Shown here: in pieces, positions 9,009-17,453 of the stretch
How positions within the stretch are numbered: the stretch's first letter is position 1
Layout: the number at the start of each line of letters is the position of its first letter
Assembly (NCBI GenBank): GCA_030428355.1
Contig: JAUIBL010000005.1
Span: 1 to 64,000, forward strand
Source of the DNA: Alphaproteobacteria bacterium
GTDB lineage: Bacteria; Pseudomonadota; Alphaproteobacteria; Rhodobacterales; Rhodobacteraceae
DNA: 64,000 nucleotides
Direction of reading: 5' to 3'
Notes under the pieces: generated by a model
Databases searched by the model: none
The model's input: only the letters and a program-made list of their open reading frames with translations
Told to the model about the DNA's origin: nothing
Program-made: the position numbers and the translations under genes

Positions 9009-10705
9009 GCCGCCAGATCGTCAATCGTGAGCGCGTAAAGCGCGTCCGCGCCCTGCCGCGCATGGGTCAGCAGGCCGATATGTTCGGGCAGAAGGCGGTG
9101 GATGTAGAAGGCGGCCAACCGTTCATGTTTGCCAACCCGGTCGGCCCGTGCCGCGCGCAGGTGGAAATGCGCGCCCAGCACGCGGGCAAAGCCGCGCAGA
9201 TAGGGCACCGACCCCGCAAAGCGGTCCTGCGCCCCTTGGGCGACCATCCATTCCGTCGTTTCACGCAGCGTTTCGCAGGCCTGCCACACGGGCTCCGCCA
9301 GATCGGGCAGCTCGGCGCGTGCCGCTTCGGCATCGGCCTCCATCTCATCCAGCAGGCGATAGGCGGCCTCGCCCCCATCCATCAGCTTGCGCCCGACAAG
9401 GTCCATCGACTGGATGCCGTTGGTTCCCTCGTAAATCGCGGTGACCCGCACATCGCGCGAATACTGGGCCGCGCCGGTTTCTTCGATGAATCCCATACCG
9501 CCATGCACCTGCACGCCCAGTTCCGCCACGTCAATCCCCGTATCGGTGCCGAACGCCTTGGTGATCGGAGTCAGCAGCGCCGCCCGCGCCGCCCAATCCG
9601 CATGCCCGGTGGCGGTTTCCATGTCGATGGCAACCGCATTCGCCAGCGCAATCGCCCGCGCCGCAAACGTGTCGGCCTTCATCGTCGCCAGCATCCGCCG
9701 GACATCGGCATGGTCGGTGATGGTGTTGTTCTCGGTCCGGCCCTGCTTGCGCCCCTCTGCATAAGCCAGCGCGTGCTGATAAGCGCCATCGGCCACACCG
9801 ATCCCCTGCACGCCAACGCCCAAACGCGCGTTGTTCATCATGGTGAACATCGCACGCATGCCGTCGTTTTCCTCGCCAACCAGCCAGCCGGTTGCGCCAT
9901 CATACTGCATCACGGCGGTCGGGCTGCCATGCAGACCCATCTTGTGCTCGAGGCTCACCACCTTGAGACTGTTGGCCACACCGGGCGCGCCATCCGCATC
10001 GGGAATGCGTTTGGGCACAAGAAACAGGCTGATCCCCTTCGTGCCCGGCACCGCATCGGGCAGGCGCGCCAGAACCAGGTGGCAGACGTTTTCGGTAATG
10101 TCGTTATCCCCCCACGAGATGTAGATCTTCTGCCCGGTGATGGCATAGGTCCCGTCCCCATTGGGCACCGCCTTGGTGGTCAACGCGCCGACATCGCTGC
10201 CCGCCTGAGGCTCGGTCAGGTTCATCGTGCCGATCCATTCACCGGAAATCAGTTTGGGCAGGTACAGCGCCTTGAGATCCTCGCTCGCATGGTTCTCCAG
10301 CGCTTCGATCTGGCCCTGCGTCATCAGCGGCGCAAGCTGGATCGAGAGGCAGGCAGCGCTCATCATGTCGTTCACCGCTGTCGTCATCGTCATCGGCAGA
10401 CCCATGCCGCCAAATTCGGGATCGGCCGCAATCGCGATCCAGCCGCCCTCGGCAATCGCCCGCAGCCCGTCGCCGAACCCCGGCGAGGTGCGCACGATCC
10501 CGTTCTCAAGCCGTGCGGGATGCAGATCGCCCGCCCGCTGCAACGGTGCCAACACTTCTTCACACAGCTTGCCCGCCTCGGTCAGCACGGCCTCGACGGT
10601 CTCCGGCGTGGCTTCGGCAAAGCGGTCGGTGGCGGCCACCTGGTCAAAGCCGACGACATGGTCGAACAGGAACCGGAATTCGGGAACGGGGGCGCGGTAG
10701 GACAT
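9005..10705 (-). CDS. Acyl-CoA dehydrogenase, DmdC-like
   Basis: An FAD-dependent acyl-CoA dehydrogenase of 566 aa, longer than the ~390-aa classical enzymes because of an N-terminal segment and a C-terminal extension. Recognisable parts are the FAD/substrate loop MNLTEPQAGSDVG, the helical core with YAEGRKQGR and the C-terminal QVHGGMGFIEE ... YEGTNGIQSMDL block. The N-terminus (MSYRAPVPEFRFLFDHVVGF) and overall length resemble the group that contains 3-methylmercaptopropionyl-CoA dehydrogenase (DmdC, DMSP demethylation pathway), but long-chain or other substrates are equally possible. The ATG at 10705 is chosen over upstream in-frame codons. It is coupled to the downstream metallo-hydrolase. 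Confidence 0.9.
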   Translation of the reverse strand: MSYRAPVPEFRFLFDHVVGFDQVAATDRFAEATPETVEAVLTEAGKLCEEVLAPLQRAGDLHPARLENGIVRTSPGFGDGLRAIAEGGWIAIAADPEFGGMGLPMTMTTAVNDMMSAACLSIQLAPLMTQGQIEALENHASEDLKALYLPKLISGEWIGTMNLTEPQAGSDVGALTTKAVPNGDGTYAITGQKIYISWGDNDITENVCHLVLARLPDAVPGTKGISLFLVPKRIPDADGAPGVANSLKVVSLEHKMGLHGSPTAVMQYDGATGWLVGEENDGMRAMFTMMNNARLGVGVQGIGVADGAYQHALAYAEGRKQGRTENNTITDHADVRRMLATMKADTFAARAIALANAVAIDMETATGHADWAARAALLTPITKAFGTDTGIDVAELGVQVHGGMGFIEETGAAQYSRDVRVTAIYEGTNGIQSMDLVGRKLMDGGEAAYRLLDEMEADAEAARAELPDLAEPVWQACETLRETTEWMVAQGAQDRFAGSVPYLRGFARVLGAHFHLRAARADRVGKHERLAAFYIHRLLPEHIGLLTHARQGADALYALTIDDLAA

Positions 10706-10845
10706 AAAACGGCTTTCCTCGGACATCAGGACAGATCGGCTGTGGCTTGGCAATTGCAGGCCGGAACGGTAAGCAACCGTCAGTTTCCGGAGCGACCCTG
10801 ACGAATGCGGCCGACCCCATCAACAAAAACGCGGCGTCATAACCG

Positions 10846-11799
10846 ATGAACATTTCCCCGCCCGAACACCTGCCGGACACAGACGCAGGTCACATCCGCG
10901 CCGCTGCACTGCTGCGCGCCGGGGGTCTGGTCGCCTTTCCAACGGAAACCGTCTACGGGCTTGGGGCCGATGCCAGCGATGACCGCGCCGTTGCCCGCAT
11001 CTTCGAGGCCAAGGGCCGGCCCAGCTTCAACCCCCTGATCGTGCATTTCGCGGACCTTGAGACCCTCAAACAGCATGTCCACTGGACACAAGAGGCGGAA
11101 CTACTCGCGCAGACCTACTGGCCCGGCCCGCTGACCCTTGTTCTGCGCAAACAGCCGGACAGCCCGATTTCGCCGCTTGTGTCCGCAGGGCTCGACACAA
11201 TCGCAGTGAGGATGCCCGCGCACGAATCCGCCCGCGCCGTGCTCCGCGCGTTCGGTGGCGGGGTGGCCGCCCCTTCGGCCAACCGCTCGGGACAGATCAG
11301 CCCTACGCTGGCGCGGCATGTGGCCGACAGTCTTGGCGCACGGGTGGATGCGATCCTTGATGGCGGTCCCTGCAAGGTCGGTGTCGAATCAACCATCGTC
11401 GGTCTGACCGACAAACCCGTCCTTCTGCGCCCCGGCGGCATCACCGAACAGGAACTGGCCCAGACCCTCGGTCGCCATCTTGCCGTGCGCCACAAGGCCG
11501 AAGCGATCTCGGCCCCCGGTCAGTTGATGTCGCATTACGCGCCCAACGCCTTGGTGCGCCTCAACGCGACCGAATGGGAACCGGGCGAACTGCGCCTCGG
11601 GTTCGGAGATGTGGACTGCGACCTCAACCTGTCCGAGGCCGAGGATCTCGTCGAAGCCGCAGCACACCTGTTTGATTACCTGCACCGCCTCGATGCGCAG
11701 GAAGGCGGCACAATCGCCGTCTCGCCGATCCCGCATGAAGGGCTGGGTATCGCAATCAACGACCGACTCAGCCGCGCCGCAGCACCGCGCGAAGGATAA
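10846..11799 (+). CDS. tsaC: L-threonylcarbamoyladenylate synthase (Sua5/YrdC type)
   Basis: Makes threonylcarbamoyl-AMP from threonine, bicarbonate and ATP for the t6A modification of tRNAs reading ANN codons. The 317-aa protein has the N-terminal YrdC domain (FPTETVYGLGADA, then FNPLIVHF, WPGPLTLVL and APSANRSGQISPT), ending near the LRPGGIT block. A C-terminal Sua5 domain follows (from about residue 215, after SAPGQLMSHYAPN). The two-domain length matches Sua5 rather than short TsaC. The ATG is at 10846; a 140-base divergent region separates it from the acyl-CoA dehydrogenase. The MFS gene begins 5 bases downstream. Confidence 0.94.
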   Translation: MNISPPEHLPDTDAGHIRAAALLRAGGLVAFPTETVYGLGADASDDRAVARIFEAKGRPSFNPLIVHFADLETLKQHVHWTQEAELLAQTYWPGPLTLVLRKQPDSPISPLVSAGLDTIAVRMPAHESARAVLRAFGGGVAAPSANRSGQISPTLARHVADSLGARVDAILDGGPCKVGVESTIVGLTDKPVLLRPGGITEQELAQTLGRHLAVRHKAEAISAPGQLMSHYAPNALVRLNATEWEPGELRLGFGDVDCDLNLSEAEDLVEAAAHLFDYLHRLDAQEGGTIAVSPIPHEGLGIAINDRLSRAAAPREG

Positions 11800-11804
11800 G
11801 ACGA

Positions 11805-13022
11805 ATGACATCGCAGACCGACACAGCCCGACTGCCCGTCGGCATCCTTGCGCTTTTGTCCGCGTGCAATTTCGTGATCGGCATGGGCGCTTTCGTGGTG
11901 ATCGGCATGGTGCCGCTTCTGGCCTCGGACCTTGAGGTCAGTACCGCTGCCGCCGGAGGTGCGATGACCGCCTATGCTCTGGCTTATGCGGTCCTGTCCC
12001 CGATCCTCGTATCCGTTACGGGCCGGATCGGACGTCGTCGGGTGATCGCTGCCGGGATGACGGTCTTTGCACTTGGGGCGCTGCTTTCCGCTATCGCGCC
12101 AAACGTGACGGTCCTCTACATCGCCCGCGCTCTGGCTGCGGCGGGCGCAGGAGTGGTCACCCCCGTCGGCGCTGCAGTGGTTGCCGCTCTGGCCGCACCT
12201 GCCGCGCAGGGCAAAGCGATCTCGGCGTTCTACTTCGGGCTGACCCTGTCCCAGGTGATCGGCGTCCCCGCAGGCGGCTGGATCGCCTATACCTTTGGCT
12301 GGCGCATGGCCTTCTGGATGGTGCTGGCACTTGCGATCCTGTCGGCCATCCTGATCTGGGTGCGCGTGCCTGCTGGTCTGCGCTTCACGCCGGTATCGCT
12401 CTCTGATCTGGGACGCGCATTGAAAGACGGTCTGGTCATGGGCGCAGTGCTGTTCACCGCAACCTTCCTTGGCGCGATCTACATTCTCTTCACCTATCTG
12501 GCACCACTTCTCGAACAGACGATGGGCTTTGGCCGTGATGGGATCACGCTTGTCCTCTTGGTGTTCGGCGCAGGCGCAGTGGTGGGCAATCTGCTGGGCG
12601 GGTATCTGACCGACAGGCTTGGCTCGGTCGCGTCACTGGTGCTGCTCTGCCTTGGCCAGATCGTGCTGATGCCGGTCTTTTCCGGCCTGCCTCTGGCGCC
12701 TTGGCTGGTGCTGCTGCTGACCTTTGTCTGGTCCGCCTTTGGCTGGTCCTTCATGGCCCCGCAACAGGTGCGCCTGATGCAGCTTGCCCCGCAGCTTGCC
12801 GGTGTGGTGCTCGCCCTCAATGCCGCCGCGATTTACATCGGCACCGCGTCAGGCTCTGCCGTGGGCGGCCTTGTGCAAAGCGTCGGTGATCTCACCTGGC
12901 TTGGTGCTTCCGCAGGGGTCGCGGCGCTCGGCGCGCTGGGCCATCTTCTGTGGTCCCACCGCGCCGCCAATCTTCGTGCTGCCCGTCAGTCGAACTTCCA
13001 AAGCGCCGGAACAAAGCTGTAG
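11805..13022 (+). CDS. MFS transporter, probable drug/sugar efflux type
   Basis: A 405-aa major facilitator superfamily permease with about twelve hydrophobic helices. The MFS loop signature is seen as GRIGRRRV between helices 2 and 3, with GVPAGGWIAYTFGWRMAFW in the helix 5 region. It resembles AraJ/purine efflux-like exporters, but the substrate cannot be assigned. It begins 5 bases after the Sua5-type gene and probably shares its transcript. The last 37 bases overlap the end of the convergent Tat-exported metallo-hydrolase gene, so the two 3' ends are antisense to each other. Confidence 0.9.
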   Translation: MTSQTDTARLPVGILALLSACNFVIGMGAFVVIGMVPLLASDLEVSTAAAGGAMTAYALAYAVLSPILVSVTGRIGRRRVIAAGMTVFALGALLSAIAPNVTVLYIARALAAAGAGVVTPVGAAVVAALAAPAAQGKAISAFYFGLTLSQVIGVPAGGWIAYTFGWRMAFWMVLALAILSAILIWVRVPAGLRFTPVSLSDLGRALKDGLVMGAVLFTATFLGAIYILFTYLAPLLEQTMGFGRDGITLVLLVFGAGAVVGNLLGGYLTDRLGSVASLVLLCLGQIVLMPVFSGLPLAPWLVLLLTFVWSAFGWSFMAPQQVRLMQLAPQLAGVVLALNAAAIYIGTASGSAVGGLVQSVGDLTWLGASAGVAALGALGHLLWSHRAANLRAARQSNFQSAGTKL

Positions 13023-13954
13023 GCATTCCCGTCGCGCATGACATGCCCGACACCGGGGAACGGGAAGTGGTATCCCAGAACCGCCATCCTATCCGTCGCC
13101 GCCATATCCAGAAGCCGCTTGCGCGTCGCTACCGTCTGATCGCCATCGGCGTCGAAATTGTTGTACCATTCGGGATGCGCAAAGTTGGTGTAGGCATGAC
13201 TCATCGCATCGCCCAAGGCGATCAGCTGCTGCCCACCGCTTTCCACCACCACAGCCATATGGCCGGGCGTATGACCGGGCGTGTCGATGACCCGCACACC
13301 GGGCACCACTTCGAACCCGTCCGACATCAGCTCCCATTCCGCGCCATCGACATTGATCGAATTCTGTGCACCGACGACGAATTGCTGCATCTCGGCGGGC
13401 ACCTGTGATGCCAGCCCATCCTGCATCCAATAGGCATGCTCGGTCTCGCCAAGGTAATACGCGGCGTCCGGAATGATCGCTTCGTCGAAATCATCGCGGA
13501 TGCCCCAGATGTGATCCGGATGCGCATGGGTGATGACCACATGGGTGATCCCCGCCGCATCGATCCCTGCCGCATCGAGATTGGCCCACAGCCGCCCGGC
13601 TGTATCGAGGAAGCGGTTGCCCGACCCCACATCGACCAGAACCGTATTGCCCCCGATCTCCACGATCAGATGGTTGGTGTGCGATGTGTTGGTCTCGGTC
13701 GACAGGTAATGCGCCGCCAGAAACGCCTGCACCTCTGCAGGATCAGCATTCACGCCCAACCCGTTGGTCGGCAGGCTCAGATACCCATCCGACACAATCG
13801 TGATCTTCGCCTCACCCAGGGTGAAGCGGAAATAGGCCGGGTTTCCGCCCTCGGGTCCCCCCAGTTCGGCCAGCGCCTGCGCGCCGGGAAGCGCAAAGGC
13901 GGGCATTGCGGCGGCGGTTTTCAGAAAGGACCGGCGTGTCGAGCGCAAAAGCAT
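12986..13954 (-). CDS. Tat-exported MBL-fold metallo-hydrolase
   Basis: A 322-aa periplasmic metallo-hydrolase. The N-terminus has a twin-arginine signal (STRRSFLKTAAA) followed by a hydrophobic stretch ending near ALA, so the protein should be folded and metal-loaded before export. The metal motif is THAHPDHIWG, with later ligands in DTPGHTPGHM and the Asp in IALGDAMSH. The start is the ATG at 13954, preceded by a strong GGGAGGAGA. It is transcribed away from the TRAP binding-protein gene across a 270-base intergenic region, which suggests shared control. The substrate is unknown; quorum-signal lactonase and alkylsulfatase-like activities are only possibilities. Confidence 0.9.
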   Translation of the reverse strand: MLLRSTRRSFLKTAAAMPAFALPGAQALAELGGPEGGNPAYFRFTLGEAKITIVSDGYLSLPTNGLGVNADPAEVQAFLAAHYLSTETNTSHTNHLIVEIGGNTVLVDVGSGNRFLDTAGRLWANLDAAGIDAAGITHVVITHAHPDHIWGIRDDFDEAIIPDAAYYLGETEHAYWMQDGLASQVPAEMQQFVVGAQNSINVDGAEWELMSDGFEVVPGVRVIDTPGHTPGHMAVVVESGGQQLIALGDAMSHAYTNFAHPEWYNNFDADGDQTVATRKRLLDMAATDRMAVLGYHFPFPGVGHVMRDGNAYSFVPALWKFD

Positions 13955-14224
13955 GGTGTCTCCTCCCAGAGATAAATTCAAATTTGTGAATAACATTACT
14001 GCCCGCCATGCTGCAATTCTGATTTTCAGCCATACCGCCATAGGGGAAGACTTGATCGCAATTCCCCCATATCGGGAATTTTTCCAGATGCTCCATGGAC
14101 TTCGTGACCATTCCAACGGCGCATCCCGTTGCGAGTGATTTGCAACTTCCGCAGGGGCAGCATAGATACCCCCTGCGCTGCAGTGCAGCAGCGTTTGGAC
14201 ATAGCTTCATACAGGAGGCGCGGA
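13955..14224. promoter_or_regulatory. Divergent control region between the Tat hydrolase and TRAP genes
   Basis: 270 bases without a convincing gene. I see a stem of GCAGGGG (14151-14157) against CCCCTGC (14170-14176), a TTCCC/GGGAA dyad near 14065-14081 and a GCTGCAGTGCAGC palindrome near 14178-14190. The ribosome-binding sites of both flanking genes lie at the ends. The dyads could be operators, but no regulator gene is adjacent and I cannot name a binding protein. Confidence 0.4.
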
Positions 14225-15274
14225 ATGACCTTTCTCAAGACAGCCGCTCTCACCGCCATGCTTGGCATCACCGCAACCACCGGAATGGCGCAGGAAGTGA
14301 CGCTTCGCTTCCAGCATTTCGTCTCGCCCAATTCGGCGAATCCCAAGTATTTCCTCGATCCGTGGGTCGAAAAGGTTGAGGCTGAATCGAACGGCCGGAT
14401 CAAGATCGAGATCTATCCGTTCATGCAGCTTGGCGGCAAAGCGACCGCGCAATATGACCTGATCCGCGACGGCGTGATCGACGGCGGCTGGGTGATCCCC
14501 GGTTACACACCGGGCCGCTTCCCCGAAGCCGAAGCGCTGGAACTGCCCTTCATGGTGACGAAAAGCGCCGAAGAAGCCTCGCGCGCGGCGTGGGAATTCA
14601 CGCAAACGCACTTGATGGACGATTTCGCCGATGTCCACCTGATCGCCGCCCACATGCACGGGCCGGGCATCGTCCACAAGAAAGGTGCGGCCATCGAAGA
14701 CCTGAGCGATTTCGCGGGTCTCAAACTGCGCGGCCCGTCCCGCCCCGCGACCCTGCTGCTCGACAAGCTTGGAGCCGAACCCATCGGCCTGCCGGTGCCG
14801 CAATTCCCCGAGGCGCTCTCCAAAGGTGTCGTCGATGGCGGTGTGATCACATGGGAAATGTCGCCCTCGCTCAAGCTCGATGAACTGACCGACAGCCACA
14901 CCGACGTGGCGGGCGACAAGTCGCTCTACAACCTCTACTTCATCTGGGCGATGAACAAGGACAGCTACAACGCGCTGCCCGATGACCTGAAGGCGGTGAT
15001 CGACGCCAATTCGGGTCTGGAGACCTCGGCCATGGCAGGTCGGGCCCATGACACCGGCGACCGTGACGGGTTTGTCGTGATGGAAGACGCCGGCAACGAG
15101 ATCGCAACGCTGAGTGAAGAGGTCACCGCACAGATCGTGGCGATGGGTGAAGAGGTTACGCAGGACTGGATCGCCGAGATGACCGAGCGTGGCCTTGATG
15201 GCGCTCAACTGGTCAAGGATGCCCGCGCAGCCGTCGAGGCGACCCGCGGCGCGGCGACCGGGACGGACGGGTAG
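14225..15274 (+). CDS. TRAP transporter substrate-binding protein, DctP family
   Basis: A periplasmic solute receptor of 349 aa for a tripartite ATP-independent transporter. It has an N-terminal signal peptide (MTFLKTAALTAMLGITATTG, cleavage near MAQ), and the mature protein starts EVTLRFQHF. The DctP region with the carboxylate-binding arginine is visible as FAGLKLRGPSR, followed by the PVPQFPEALSKGVVDG block. The ATG at 14225 follows AGGAGG at good spacing. No DctQ or DctM membrane subunit gene lies nearby, so it is an orphan in this window and must pair with a distant permease or serve as a sensor. The ligand is unknown. Confidence 0.9.
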   Translation: MTFLKTAALTAMLGITATTGMAQEVTLRFQHFVSPNSANPKYFLDPWVEKVEAESNGRIKIEIYPFMQLGGKATAQYDLIRDGVIDGGWVIPGYTPGRFPEAEALELPFMVTKSAEEASRAAWEFTQTHLMDDFADVHLIAAHMHGPGIVHKKGAAIEDLSDFAGLKLRGPSRPATLLLDKLGAEPIGLPVPQFPEALSKGVVDGGVITWEMSPSLKLDELTDSHTDVAGDKSLYNLYFIWAMNKDSYNALPDDLKAVIDANSGLETSAMAGRAHDTGDRDGFVVMEDAGNEIATLSEEVTAQIVAMGEEVTQDWIAEMTERGLDGAQLVKDARAAVEATRGAATGTDG

Positions 15275-15295
15275 GGCTTTCTCAAAACCCATTCG

Positions 15296-15310
15296 TTAAC
15301 AAAGGGTTAA
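15296..15310. promoter_or_regulatory. CtrA-type box TTAA-N7-TTAA
   Basis: The sequence TTAACAAAGGGTTAA matches the full bipartite recognition pattern of the alphaproteobacterial response regulator CtrA (TTAA, seven bases, TTAA). It lies 21 bases after the TRAP gene stop and touches a 62-bp palindrome. The location, between two convergent genes, is unusual for a promoter site. Chance occurrence cannot be excluded because the pattern fixes only eight bases. Confidence 0.45.
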
Positions 15311-15370
15311 TAGGTCCGTTCCGGTCCCAATGTTTCGCGCGCGAAACAAATGGGCCGAAGCGGACCTATT
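15309..15370. repeat. 62-bp imperfect palindrome
   Basis: The outer arms AATAGGTCCG (15309-15318) and CGGACCTATT (15361-15370) and the inner perfect 18-bp palindrome TGTTTCGCGCGCGAAACA (15331-15348) share one centre at 15339.5. Of 31 arm positions 25 match, and two of the mismatches would be G-U pairs in RNA. It could act as a bidirectional terminator for the convergent genes, but it lacks a T-run. It could also be a protein-binding site, since it sits against a CtrA-type box. Confidence 0.7.
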
Positions 15371-15389
15371 CCGCCAGGTCCCGCTGGGA

Positions 15390-15566
15390 TCAGTCTTGGT
15401 CCCGATCCCAACGCTTCCAGAGCAGCGACAGCAGTGTTTCTCCGGCCAAAGGCGTGCTGCAATCGGCCATCAAGACCGGCCCACCGCGCCGGGGTGAGGG
15501 TGTATCGGCCTGCGCGCGCATCTCCAGCACACGCAACTCTTCAAGGGTCGGGCTGTAGAAATCCAT
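15390..15566 (-). CDS. Small uncharacterised protein, 58 aa, downstream of rsmD
   Basis: An open frame of 58 codons starting ATG at 15566 and ending TGA at 15390-15392, only 12 bases after the rsmD stop and in the same direction, so it is probably the last gene of the FAD reductase-rsmD operon. The protein begins MDFYSPTLEELRVLEMRAQ, contains a charged first helix, one cysteine (about residue 36) and ends LLWKRWDRDQD. It has no signal peptide or membrane helix. I do not recognise a family. Codon usage has the G/C third-position bias of the neighbouring genes, which supports real coding. Confidence 0.6.
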   Translation of the reverse strand: MDFYSPTLEELRVLEMRAQADTPSPRRGGPVLMADCSTPLAGETLLSLLWKRWDRDQD

Positions 15567-15578
15567 GTTCTGACCCTA

Positions 15579-16151
15579 TCACAGGTCCGCCATTTCCCCA
15601 AATCGCATCACCGTCACATGCGTGTCGCCATAGCGCCGCGCATCCAGCCGTGTGAACCCCTCGGGCGCCATCTGTGGCGTGTTCTCTTCCCAGACGACCA
15701 GTGCTCCCTCGGCCAGCCAGTCCCCCTTCACCGCCGCCATCAGCGCCTTCTCTCCCAATCCTTTGCCATAGGGCGGATCGAGAAACACCAGCGTGGCCCG
15801 CTCCGTGTCACACGGAGGCAGACGCGTGGCATCCCGCGCGATCACCCGCCCCGTTTCGCAGCGCAACAGCTTGAGGTTTTCCTTGATCAGCGACTGCGCC
15901 TTGCGCCCGTCATCGACAAATACCGCTGATGTCGCCCCACGCGACAGCGCCTCCAACCCCAGCGCCCCGGTCCCGGCAAAAAGGTCGAGCACATGTGCGC
16001 CCTCGAACGGATCCCCGAACCGCCCGCCCGCAAGCATGTTGAACAGGCTCTCCCGAACGCGGTCGGTCGTCGGGCGCAGATGCGCGCCGGGATCACCCTT
16101 GCCCACGCTGGCCAGCGGTCGCCCGCGCCATGTGCCCGCGATGATCCTCAC
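15579..16151 (-). CDS. rsmD: 16S rRNA (guanine(966)-N2)-methyltransferase RsmD
   Basis: An AdoMet-dependent methyltransferase of 190 aa that methylates G966 of 16S rRNA during 30S assembly. It begins MRIIAGTWRGRPL, as is typical for RsmD, and has RPTTDRVRESLFNML. The AdoMet-binding motif is VLDLFAGTGALGLEALSRGA, and the catalytic DPPY motif appears in VFLDPPYGKG. It overlaps the upstream FAD reductase stop by four bases (ATGA) and is followed 12 bases later by the 58-aa gene. Confidence 0.95.
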   Translation of the reverse strand: MRIIAGTWRGRPLASVGKGDPGAHLRPTTDRVRESLFNMLAGGRFGDPFEGAHVLDLFAGTGALGLEALSRGATSAVFVDDGRKAQSLIKENLKLLRCETGRVIARDATRLPPCDTERATLVFLDPPYGKGLGEKALMAAVKGDWLAEGALVVWEENTPQMAPEGFTRLDARRYGDTHVTVMRFGEMADL

Positions 16152-17359
16152 GCCTTGAGCAGCGCCTTGAGATCGGTGGCGGGATCGCTCACCGCTTCGG
16201 GTGCAGGAGACTTGCCGCTCTCGATCAGCCGCTTGCCCACCATATAGGCGCGCGGGTCGTTCATCGCGTCGATGGCCAGAAGCCGGTCGCCCGCATAGTA
16301 CCAGAACGACACCACACCCTCGTCGCCCTGCCGCGTGACGATCCGGTCATACCCGGTGCTCAGCCCTGCGATCTGAAGCTTCACGTCGTATTGATCCGAC
16401 CAGAACCAGGGTTTCGCCTCGTAAGCCTGACCTTCGCCCAGAATGTTGTCCGCCACACATTCCGCCTGATCGATGGCATTGCCGACGCTTTCCAGCCGCA
16501 TCTGCTGACCGTTCATCGGGAAGGACGCACAATCCCCCGCCGCCCAGATATGCGCGTCCGACGTGCGACCAAGCGCGTCGGTGGCGATGCCGTTCTCGAT
16601 CCGCACGCCTGCCGCTTCGGCAAGCTGCGTATTGGGAACAATCCCCACACCCACCAGCACGAAATCCAGGTCCAATGTGCTGCCATCGCTAAGCACAGCA
16701 CCCGTCACACGACCCTCAGTGCCGGTCAGATGATCCAGCCCGACGCCTTCGCGGAGGTCGACGCCATGCCCACGATGCACGTCCCGGAAATAGCCCGAGG
16801 TCTCGGGGGCGGCGACCCGTTGCAGGATGCGGTCGGCCATCTCGACCAGCGTCACGGTCAGCCCCAGCTTGGCCGCCACCGCTGCGGCCTCCAGCCCGAT
16901 ATAACCGCCGCCGACGATCAGCACCCGCGCACCTTTGGTAAAGCGGGGGGCCATCGCGTCCACATCGTGCAAGCCCCGCACGACCATCACACCGTCCAGA
17001 TCGCCGCCAATGCTGGCGGGCAAACGGCGCGGGGTGGACCCTGTGGTCAGCACCAGATCGTCATAGTGCAGCACCTCGTCCCCGACAGTCAGCGTCTGCG
17101 CCGCAGGATCAATCGCCGTCACAGGTGCACCAAGTTTCAAAGCGATATCCTGTTCTGCATAGAAACTCTCGGGCCGCAGATAAAGCCGGTCCCGCTCCAT
17201 CTCTCCCAGAAGATAGGCCTTGGACAAAGGCGGGCGTTGGTACGGGGGAAATGGCTCTTCCCCGATTAGGGTGATCTGTCCGTCAAAGCCTTTGGCGCGC
17301 AGACGTGCCACGCAGGACGACCCGGCCTGTCCCGCCCCCACAACAATTACCTGTCTCAT
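16148..17359 (-). CDS. FAD-dependent NAD(P)H reductase, ferredoxin/rubredoxin reductase type
   Basis: A 403-aa flavoprotein of the putidaredoxin/rubredoxin reductase family. It has an N-terminal FAD-binding GxGxxG (VVGAGQAGSSCVARL), PPYQRPPLSK, an internal NAD(P)H-binding motif (LIVGGGYIGLEAAAV) and the second FAD motif WAAGDCASF. A reductase C-terminal domain with WFWSDQYDVKLQIAG follows. Such enzymes pass electrons to ferredoxins or rubredoxins that feed monooxygenases. An alkane monooxygenase gene lies 650 bases away on the same strand, but no rubredoxin or ferredoxin gene is present, so a link is an inference. The ATG at 17359 is chosen because it begins the FAD motif. Confidence 0.9.
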   Translation of the reverse strand: MRQVIVVGAGQAGSSCVARLRAKGFDGQITLIGEEPFPPYQRPPLSKAYLLGEMERDRLYLRPESFYAEQDIALKLGAPVTAIDPAAQTLTVGDEVLHYDDLVLTTGSTPRRLPASIGGDLDGVMVVRGLHDVDAMAPRFTKGARVLIVGGGYIGLEAAAVAAKLGLTVTLVEMADRILQRVAAPETSGYFRDVHRGHGVDLREGVGLDHLTGTEGRVTGAVLSDGSTLDLDFVLVGVGIVPNTQLAEAAGVRIENGIATDALGRTSDAHIWAAGDCASFPMNGQQMRLESVGNAIDQAECVADNILGEGQAYEAKPWFWSDQYDVKLQIAGLSTGYDRIVTRQGDEGVVSFWYYAGDRLLAIDAMNDPRAYMVGKRLIESGKSPAPEAVSDPATDLKALLKA

Positions 17360-17453
17360 TGATAAACCTTTTTTCGCCGTACCATTGGTCTGGTTGCGGG
17401 TGACCCTATATGGCAGAGCATCCAGAATGCAATTCATCAACGAGGGACTGACG

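Noticed and set aside
15331-15348. TGTTTCGCGCGCGAAACA as a parS partition site
   Set aside because: The outer six bases on each side match parS half-sites, but canonical parS is 16 bp with a four-base core; here the core is six bases. Kept only as a palindrome.
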